Shown in pieces: positions 1 to 6,700 of a stretch of 9,950 nucleotides of DNA (positions are counted from its first letter, which is position 1; each line of letters begins with the position of its first letter). This DNA is from Chitinophaga pinensis. Its GTDB lineage: Bacteria > Bacteroidota > Bacteroidia > NS11-12g > UBA9320. Under the pieces are notes generated by a model. That model saw nothing but the letters and a program-made list of their open reading frames with translations, did no database searches and was not told the DNA's origin. The translations under genes were made by a program, and so were the position numbers. The DNA is taken from the NCBI GenBank assembly GCA_945890595.1, contig CAMDCQ010000077.1, positions 1-9,950 of the forward strand, read 5' to 3'.

Positions 1-1629
1 GGTACCATCAAAGAAGCCCTGCTGGTATTTACCGCAGTTCCACTGTCGGCAGTGGGTGGCGTGTTATTTCTATATCTCCGAGACTTGCCTTTTAGTATTT
101 CGGCGGGGGTTGGTTTTATCGCTTTATTTGGCATTGCTGTGCTGAATGGCATCGTACTGATAGAAGAATTTAGAGAACTTAAAAACACAACAGATATGAA
201 CACAAATGAGAGAGTTATTGCAGGTACTATTATGCGATTGCGCCCGGTATTGCTTACTGCTATGGCTGCAGCCTTAGGATTTTTACCTATGGCGCTTTCA
301 ACTTTGGCAGGTGCCGAAGTACAACGACCGCTGGCAACCGTCGTTATTGGAGGATTATTTACGGCTACCATCCTTACCCTCTTTGTAATTCCGGTGCTGT
401 ACAGCATTTTTGAAGAACGCAGTTTTAAGCTGGCTAAAAAGCCTATGATGGTGTTAGCCTTGTTGGGTATAGGATTGTCGTTGAATGCGCAAGAACAACA
501 GGTTATTAGCCTAGAGCAAGCAATAACCATAGCATTAAGCAACAATAAAGATTTAGCGCAGAATGACGTGCAAATAGCCAAAGCAGAGGCACAAACAACA
601 TTAAGGCCGGATAAGACCAATCTTTACTACAACCAAGACGCCAATAACATTGCTGAAAACGGTGTGGCTATTCAAGTGTGGGGCGTGAGTCAACAATCTG
701 CTTTTCCTACGTTATATCATAAAACGAAACAACTGAATGAAGCCGTCGTAAAAACCCAAAATGCACACAAGGCTTTGAATGTGTTTGAACTTAAAAAAGA
801 AATAACACTTGTTTACAATCGCATCCTTACCGCTAAAGAAGAAGTGAGGTTAAACCGTTACATCGACAGCATGTACGCGCATTTTAGCACCGCTGCTAAA
901 CGTCGTTATGAGCTAGGTGAAATCAATAACTTAGAAAGCTTAATGGCCGAAAGTAAGTACCAAGATCAACATACAAAACTAGCCCAATCGGAGGCCGTTT
1001 TGCGTGCTAGGTTACTCGAACTCAACACGTGGCTGCAAACCAATGACAGGTATGACATACCGGAACAATCGTTATCCAAAAGTACTCTACTAACCACGGA
1101 GTTTACATCTACACCAATGCATTCATTAATCTCTAGCTTGGATAATGAGGCTCAAAAGAAACTAGGCGTGAGCAAGCAACAACTGCTACCTGATTTGCAG
1201 GCTTCTTATTTTCAAGGCAGCAATAACGCACCGTATGCTCCTATAGACAAGGTGTACCGAGGTGTTCAGGCAGGAATTGCCATTCCTTTGTTTTACGGAG
1301 TTCAAAAAGCAGAAATTAAAACTGCCAAACTAGAACTTAAACGGATGGCATTGGTAGAAGAGAATTACATTTTACAGTATCAAAACCAACAGCAAATACT
1401 CCAAGAACAATTGCGCATGAAGGATGCCGCTTTGACCTTGTATGAAACCAACACTAAGTCATTAGCAGACGCTATATGGACAACAGCCATGCGTTCTTAC
1501 GAGGAAGGCGAAATAGGTTACATGACCTTAATACAGAGTTTAGATCACGCTAAGTCTCTAGAATTAAATTATATACAAAACGTATCGGATTACAATCAAA
1601 TCGTAATCTCAATCCAATATCTTAATTAA
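1..1629 (+). CDS. CusA/CzcA-type metal RND pump fused to TolC-like outer-membrane factor (5' truncated)
   Basis: The frame is open from base 1, so the gene begins upstream and only its last 542 codons are visible; the GTG at 52 is not a real start. Visible residues 1-140 are the end of an RND transporter: hydrophobic segments near 5-26, 32-56, 78-98 and 112-137, with the typical family text GFIALFGIAVLNGIVLIEEF. From about residue 165 the protein becomes a TolC/OEP-type outer-membrane factor with long amphipathic helices rich in Gln, Leu and Lys, ending at the TAA at 1627-1629. Such proton-driven pumps export Cu(I), Ag(I), Zn, Co or Cd from the periplasm; the substrate cannot be read here because the metal-binding Met and acidic residues lie in the missing part. 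CusA-TolC fusions of about 1440 residues are known in Bacteroidetes, so the fusion itself is expected. The junction holds a signal-peptide-like stretch, listed separately. The adaptor gene follows 5 bp downstream, consistent with one operon. The fusion call is firm; the metal is unknown. Confidence 0.9.
   Translation, partial: GTIKEALLVFTAVPLSAVGGVLFLYLRDLPFSISAGVGFIALFGIAVLNGIVLIEEFRELKNTTDMNTNERVIAGTIMRLRPVLLTAMAAALGFLPMALSTLAGAEVQRPLATVVIGGLFTATILTLFVIPVLYSIFEERSFKLAKKPMMVLALLGIGLSLNAQEQQVISLEQAITIALSNNKDLAQNDVQIAKAEAQTTLRPDKTNLYYNQDANNIAENGVAIQVWGVSQQSAFPTLYHKTKQLNEAVVKTQNAHKALNVFELKKEITLVYNRILTAKEEVRLNRYIDSMYAHFSTAAKRRYELGEINNLESLMAESKYQDQHTKLAQSEAVLRARLLELNTWLQTNDRYDIPEQSLSKSTLLTTEFTSTPMHSLISSLDNEAQKKLGVSKQQLLPDLQASYFQGSNNAPYAPIDKVYRGVQAGIAIPLFYGVQKAEIKTAKLELKRMALVEENYILQYQNQQQILQEQLRMKDAALTLYETNTKSLADAIWTTAMRSYEEGEIGYMTLIQSLDHAKSLELNYIQNVSDYNQIVISIQYLN
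442..492 (+). other. Internal signal-peptide-like segment at the RND/TolC junction
   Basis: After the last RND membrane helix the sequence runs FKLAKKPMMVLALLGIGLSL and then NAQEQQ. This has a Lys-Lys basic part, a hydrophobic core of about 13 residues and a small-residue end with a plausible signal peptidase I site (L-N-A before QEQ), exactly as in a secreted flavobacterial protein. Two ATG codons at 445 and 448 open the stretch. The last RND helix should end in the cytoplasm, so a further crossing is required to place the TolC part outside; this segment would provide it. It may stay as a membrane linker, be cleaved to free the outer-membrane factor, or act as a secondary translation start. 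The sequence shows the pattern but cannot choose between these. Confidence 0.55.
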
Positions 1630-1634
1630 AAAGA

Positions 1635-2756
1635 ATGAAAAAATCAATCTATTCCATAGCTATAATCGGACTATTTGCTGCATGTTCTAGTAGCGAAAAT
1701 CCTACGAGTGATGAAAATAACGTCAGTACTTCATCGCTTATCGAAGTGAGCAATGCGCAATTTGAAGCAAATCAACTTAGCTTAGCTTCACCCCAAACCC
1801 TAGCCTTTACATCTACCATTAAGTGTACAGGAAAAGTGGATGTTCCGCCTGAATTTATGGCATCAATTAGCACCTACTATCAAGGATATGTGAAAGGAAT
1901 AAAGCTTATTGAAGGTGAGTTTGTAACCAAAGGGCAATTATTATTTGTTTTAGAAAATCCAGAATACTTGCAAATGCAGCAAGATTTTCTGGAGGCAAAA
2001 GAACAGTTAGCCTATTTAAAAAGCGAATATGATCGTCAAAAAACCTTGGCAAATGAGAATATTTCTGCACAGAAAAACTACCTTAAAGCCAAATCAGATT
2101 ACGGGGTTACCAGTACCAGGTATGAAGCGTTAAAAATGAAGTTGAGCTTGATGGGAATTAGTGCCGCTTCGTTAGACAACTCTAACCTACATTCATCTAT
2201 ACGCATTACAGCCCCTATTTCGGGATACGTAAGCAGTATCAATGTAAGCCAAGGTAAAGTCTTGAGTCCAAATGAAGTTGCCCTAATCATTACCAATACA
2301 GAGCACTTACATGTCGAAATAATGGTATTTGAAAAGGACATACTAAAGGTTGTAAAAGGGCAAAAGATCCATTATAAATTTGCAGGAAGCTCTAAAGAAT
2401 TAGGCGGCGAAGTGTATTTGGTAAGCAGAGCAGTAACCCAAGGTGCAGGAGCCATCAGCGTTCACGGACACATCGACAATTCTGACGAATTGAAGAACAT
2501 GTACCCTGGAATGTTTGTAGAAGCAGAGATCATAACAGAAGCCAATAATGAACTGGGCGTGCCCGAAAGCAGTGTCATCGAAATAGAAGGTAAATTTTAC
2601 GTTTTACGCTTGAAGGAAAAGAATGCCAAATCGTATAATTTTGAAAAAAAGGAAGTAACCATTGTGGACAAAAGCAATGGATACGTGCATTTAGAAGGAA
2701 TTAAAGAAGAAGACCAAGTCTTAAGCAAAGGAGCTTTCGATCTAATAACAGAATAA
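1635..2756 (+). CDS. CusB/HlyD-type RND efflux periplasmic adaptor lipoprotein
   Basis: This is the membrane fusion protein that bridges the inner-membrane RND pump and the outer-membrane channel in the periplasm. It is 373 residues, near the usual length. The N-terminus is a lipoprotein signal, with lipobox LFAAC and Cys17 as the likely lipidated residue, followed by a Ser/Asn-rich linker. Residues about 82-110 and 190-222 look like the two halves of the lipoyl/barrel-sandwich domain (GYVKGIKLIEGEFVTKGQLL and ITAPISGYVSSINVSQGKVL). Between them, 111-185 is a charged helical hairpin. A beta-barrel follows at about 223-300 (PGMFVEAEI), then a membrane-proximal domain to the C-terminus. No His- or Met-rich N-terminal metal-binding extension is seen. 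The ATG at 1635 is 5 bp after the pump stop in an A-rich, SD-less context, which suggests cotranscription. The adaptor role is firm; the metal (Cu/Ag or Co/Zn/Cd) is not determined. Confidence 0.9.
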   Translation: MKKSIYSIAIIGLFAACSSSENPTSDENNVSTSSLIEVSNAQFEANQLSLASPQTLAFTSTIKCTGKVDVPPEFMASISTYYQGYVKGIKLIEGEFVTKGQLLFVLENPEYLQMQQDFLEAKEQLAYLKSEYDRQKTLANENISAQKNYLKAKSDYGVTSTRYEALKMKLSLMGISAASLDNSNLHSSIRITAPISGYVSSINVSQGKVLSPNEVALIITNTEHLHVEIMVFEKDILKVVKGQKIHYKFAGSSKELGGEVYLVSRAVTQGAGAISVHGHIDNSDELKNMYPGMFVEAEIITEANNELGVPESSVIEIEGKFYVLRLKEKNAKSYNFEKKEVTIVDKSNGYVHLEGIKEEDQVLSKGAFDLITE

Positions 2757-2767
2757 CTAAAAAACAA

Positions 2768-3232
2768 ATGAAAAGAAACATTATCACTATTATGCTAATG
2801 GCTATACTAGGTATGGTCTCCATGCAATCCTGCGAGAAAGAAAAAGGAGCAAGCGTTACTAATATTAGCGCTGCAGGCGAAACCGAGAGTCACAATATGG
2901 GCCAAAACTGTATGAACTGTCACAAATCTGGCGGTGAAGGAAAAGGTTGGTTTAATGCAGCGGGAACCGTTTACAATGAAGCAGGCACAACTACTTTAAA
3001 AAGTGGAACCGTAGAACTTTACACAGGCCCAAATTCTACAGGAAATCTGAGGGGTACGATTATCGTAGACGGATTAGGTAATTTTTACACCACAGAAGCA
3101 ATTAATTATAGTGGTGGCTTATATCCTAGCGTAAAAGGAAGTACCATTACCCAGCACATGAGCACTACCATTTCAAATGGACAGTGTAACAGTTGTCATG
3201 GTGTATCAACCAATAAGCTTTGGACTAAATAA
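2768..3232 (+). CDS. Small lipoprotein with two CxxCH haem-c motifs
   Basis: I do not recognise a named gene. The 154-residue product begins with a lipoprotein signal ending in MQSC (Cys22), so it is probably an exported, membrane-anchored lipoprotein. Two CxxCH motifs are visible, CMNCH at 48-52 and CNSCH at 140-144, which in exported proteins normally bind c-type haem covalently. Between them is a 75-residue region rich in Gly, Thr, Tyr and Val with alternating beta-type pattern (about 63-128), unlike a standard helical cytochrome c. His42, Met44, His130 and Met131 precede the two motifs and are candidate sixth ligands. The ATG lies 11 bp after the adaptor stop, pointing to the same operon. 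A role in electron transfer to, or redox handling of, the exported metal is inference. An alternative is that the Cys/His sites bind metal directly. The haem motif call is good; the function is unknown. Confidence 0.75.
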   Translation: MKRNIITIMLMAILGMVSMQSCEKEKGASVTNISAAGETESHNMGQNCMNCHKSGGEGKGWFNAAGTVYNEAGTTTLKSGTVELYTGPNSTGNLRGTIIVDGLGNFYTTEAINYSGGLYPSVKGSTITQHMSTTISNGQCNSCHGVSTNKLWTK

Positions 3233-3247
3233 CTAAGGTTATCTTTG
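3220..3247 (+). promoter_or_regulatory. Candidate Bacteroidetes-type promoter for the DUF2231-like gene
   Basis: TATCTTTG at 3240-3247 matches the Bacteroidetes -7 consensus TAnnTTTG exactly. A TTG at 3220-3222 stands 17 bp upstream, within the accepted spacer range for the -33 element. Transcription would start only a few bases before the ATG at 3261, giving a very short leader. The -33 part lies inside the end of the preceding gene. The match is by eye; the eight-base motif is common in AT-rich DNA. Confidence 0.45.
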
Positions 3248-3260
3248 TCAACCTAATCTT

Positions 3261-3725
3261 ATGAACGGAGCTCATTTACATCTAGTAGTTAATCATTTCC
3301 CGATTATCACCCCCATTCTTGCATTACTCATCCTAATCGCAGGTTTTATTTTTAAATCGCAGATTGTAAAAAGAGTAGCTTTTGCCCTTTTTATTTTTGG
3401 ATCATTATTCACCTTTGCGGCTATGGCCACAGGTGATGGAGCTGAAGACTTTGCAGAAGAATTAGAAATTGCAAGTCATCTCACCATTCACGCACACGAA
3501 GAACACGCAGAGATTTTTGCCATCCTTTCGTACGTATTGGGCGCATTTTCGCTAGTCAGTTTATGGTCTAATGTTAAAGGCAAAGACTTTGCAAAAGTCC
3601 TAGCCTACGTTACCATGGCTTTCAGTCTTATCGTCATTTATTATGCACAACAAACGGGTACTTCGGGCGGAGAAATACGTCACACAGAACTGTATGAGAC
3701 TGCGGTTAGCGCTAACAATGAATAA
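3261..3725 (+). CDS. DUF2231-like four-helix membrane protein, His-rich
   Basis: The 154-residue product has four predicted membrane helices, at about 9-30, 36-56, 84-104 and 112-130. The pattern of an N-terminal HxHxxxxHFP segment, a short second loop after TGDGAED, and a C-terminal GGEIRHTE tail resembles the DUF2231 family of uncharacterised membrane proteins; I assign it by resemblance only. Eight His residues (5, 7, 12, 73, 77, 79, 82, 141) cluster at helix ends and in the loop between helices 2 and 3, where HLTIHAHEEH is conspicuous. This could be a haem-b or metal site, which would suit its neighbours, a metal pump and a diheme lipoprotein. The ATG at 3261 follows the preceding stop by 28 bp and has a candidate promoter of its own, so it may be read both from the operon and separately. 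A stem-loop terminator begins 26 bp after the stop. Function is unknown. Confidence 0.7.
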   Translation: MNGAHLHLVVNHFPIITPILALLILIAGFIFKSQIVKRVAFALFIFGSLFTFAAMATGDGAEDFAEELEIASHLTIHAHEEHAEIFAILSYVLGAFSLVSLWSNVKGKDFAKVLAYVTMAFSLIVIYYAQQTGTSGGEIRHTELYETAVSANNE

Positions 3726-3751
3726 CCAATACAGGATTTAACTAACACCCC

Positions 3752-3796
3752 ATCTGGTGCATTATCGAATTAATTGCAATGCACCAGATTTATTTT
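3752..3796 (+). terminator. Stem-loop terminator between convergent genes
   Basis: ATCTGGTGCATT at 3752-3763 is perfectly complementary to AATGCACCAGAT at 3778-3789, a 12-bp stem with a 14-nt loop. On the plus strand it is followed by TTTATTTT, as in an intrinsic terminator for the efflux group. The stem overlaps the stop codon and final codons of the minus-strand giant gene; on that strand the downstream sequence is G-rich, not T-rich, so it is a weaker terminator there. Confidence 0.8.
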
Positions 3797-6700
3797 GCCA
3801 AGTATCTTTCTCGGTTATTTTGTAGCGCATTACATAGCTATACACCCCTTGCGGAGCACCTCTGCCGGCATATAGTCCATCCCACCCTAGTTCTGCACTA
3901 TTACTTTCAAAAACTTTGGCTCCCCATCTATTATAGATTGAAAGCGAGTACTTCTCAACGTTAATTACGGTAGGCTTGAAAATATCATTTAATCCGTCAC
4001 CGTTGGGTGAAAATGCATTTGGAATAAAGCTTTTACTAATACAATCCGGTCTAATTACAAATTTGTCTGAACCCACGCAGCCAAGTTTACTGGTTACCGT
4101 AACGGTATAGGTGGTTTGTTCGGAAGCACGTATGGTTTTTGAGGTTTCGCCATAAGGTTGCCATAGATAATCCATTCCCGCATTTCCTGCATCCAATAGC
4201 ACATTAAAATCCCCACACAACGTGGTATCTGGGCCTAAATCAACTATTGGATTTTGACCTACGGTAAATAAAACACTGTCTGAAATTAAGGCGCATTTAT
4301 TGGAAATTGTAACCCAATGTAAGCCACTGGTGGCAATAGTATTTTGATTAGTCGTATTTCCATTAGACCATAAATAGGTTTCACTATTACCCGGCAAGCC
4401 TACGTTGTAAGTGACACTTTGTATTTGCTCACAAAAGATTTTATCCTCTTTTAAATCTACGCGAGGACTAGCTAATTTTTCCACCACTATACTATCTGTC
4501 ACGCTACCACAGTAGTTACTTACCTTAAGTTTATAGGTGCCCGGCTGGCCAATATTCAATATAGAATCCGTAGATCCAGAGTTCCATAAATAAACGCAAT
4601 TTGCTCCTAAACCACCATTAACGTTCCAATTAATTTGATCACAAAAAATACTGTCTTCTGGCAAGTCTAAGTTAAGACTCTTGAGAAGATAGAGATTAAT
4701 AGTGTCTCTATCTACGCCACATTTATTTTTAATTTCAGCCCAGTAAACACCCGGCTGACTAATAACTTTGCTCGCTAAAATTGTATTGTCATTCCAAGTA
4801 TACAGATCTTTATCGCTAAAACTGGGTAAGTTTACCGGCAACCGGAGATTATCACAAAATGTGGTATCGTCGGCTAAGTTAAAATCTGGCGTTTTAAACA
4901 ATGTTACTTTAAGCGTGTCCACCGCTATTCCACACTTATTTTGTACCCTTACTTCAACCGTTTGAGGAAATTTAAGAGTAATAGAATCTATACTGGTAAA
5001 ATTTTGTGTACCCGTTTCCAAATTGGTGGAACTGTAACTTTCTCTATTATCAACCTTCCCATAGTTTATGGTCCAGTTAATTTGATTACAGAAGGTACTA
5101 TCTGCCGGCAATTTGATGGTTGGAGTGATTAATTTACGTATAGTTATTTCCGAAGAATCTATGCCACATACATTAGTGCCTACCACTTTAAAAAAGCCAG
5201 TGTCCTGTACAGCTAAAAATGAGGTTGTATCGCCCGTGTTCCAGCTATAAACCTCTTCATTAACGAGACTATCTCCTACCCGCAGCGTCCATGAAATCGT
5301 ATTGCAAAATACACTATCTCGTGGAAGGGTAACGTCGGGAGTGAGCTTGTAACCAATGTTTGTCGTATCGTATTTTGTACCACAATGCGGCGTCTCAATT
5401 TTCACCCAATATTGGGATGGGTCGCTTACTTGAATAGCTTTAACCTTATCTCCTGTGCTCCACGTATAGCTTGCAAGCATACTATCATTACGTGCATCCA
5501 GAAAGAGCGTGGGCATAACATCACAAAAGACGGTATCCTTGGGCAATACGGGTGCTTTAGGTTTGTATTCTAATTTTATATAAATAGAATCTCTTACGGT
5601 ATCACAACCATAGGTAGCTTGTACAAAAAATGGCCCCGCTTTTTCTACAATAATTATCGATTCTTTTTTGCCATTTGACCATTTGATATCTGCTCCTATA
5701 TTTTTGGCATCAAGTATTTCAAAAACTTTATCACATTCATAAATAGTATCCTCTAGGCTTAAATCTATCGCATCGGTATAAAGTGTGTCTCTAAATTTTG
5801 AAACAAAACCTGTCCAGAAAAAACCTGTACTCGAAGCTTTTGATTCTTTAAAGGCTCCTTTGGTGGTAGGATAATCTGAAGAAGCAGTAAATCCGCCATA
5901 AAGTATATTGGTAAAACAGCTTATCCGTTTTAATTTATTGGCCCCTGGAATTTCAAAACTAGATCCACCATAGTAGGTGCCATAAAGCAACTTACTTCCA
6001 AAGTAATCGAGCTTAGTTATGGTAGCAGACGTATTCCAATAAGAACCCGAGCTGCTACTTGGATTTGCCTTCATAAGTGCATCGGATGTTACCGGAAAGT
6101 CCGTAGAGCGTGTTATTCCGCAAATAATTGCCTCTTCTCTTACGTTTGCAGCTATCCTTATGTTTGAATTATAAATATAACCAGAATAGTAAATTTCATC
6201 GCCAGACCCACCTAAATACGTAGAGTAAATCACGTTTTGGCCTCCAGGATTCATTTTTACAATTACACCTTCTGCCCCACCTTTTGATGTTTTTTGATAC
6301 GCACGGGATGTTGTATAGAAATTACTAGATTTACTTATACCCGCCACATATGCTTCGTTCTTTTTGTTTACATATACTCCTTCAAACCAATCTTCTCCAG
6401 TACCTCCCATCATTTGACTGTAGCCAAGGGAAGTTCCAGTAGGATTAAACTTGCAAATAAAACCATCCGATATGCCGTTCAAACTAGAATTAAATATAGC
6501 AGAACCATCTGTTGTCGGAAAATTGGTAGAAGTCGTCTTTCCCACAATAAATATATCTCTATTAGGCCCGAGTGCCACTTGATAGGCCACATCGTCATAA
6601 ACACCACCTATAAATGTAGAGAATACAAGTCCAGAGCCATCAGGTTTTATTTTGGTAAGAAATGCATCGCCTGTGTTATACCATCCGAAATTATTGGATG

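Noticed and set aside
1..6. GGTACC at the very first bases, a restriction site
   Set aside because: It encodes Gly-Thr in frame within the pump and fits the protein family, so there is no need to invoke a cloning junction.
52..54. GTG as the start of the first gene
   Set aside because: The frame is open to base 1 and the upstream residues (TIKEALLVFTAVPLSA) are typical RND pump sequence; the gene is simply cut by the window edge.
2099..2341. 80-residue open frame antisense to the adaptor gene
   Set aside because: It is fully within a recognised CusB-like gene on the other strand and shows no protein features of its own.
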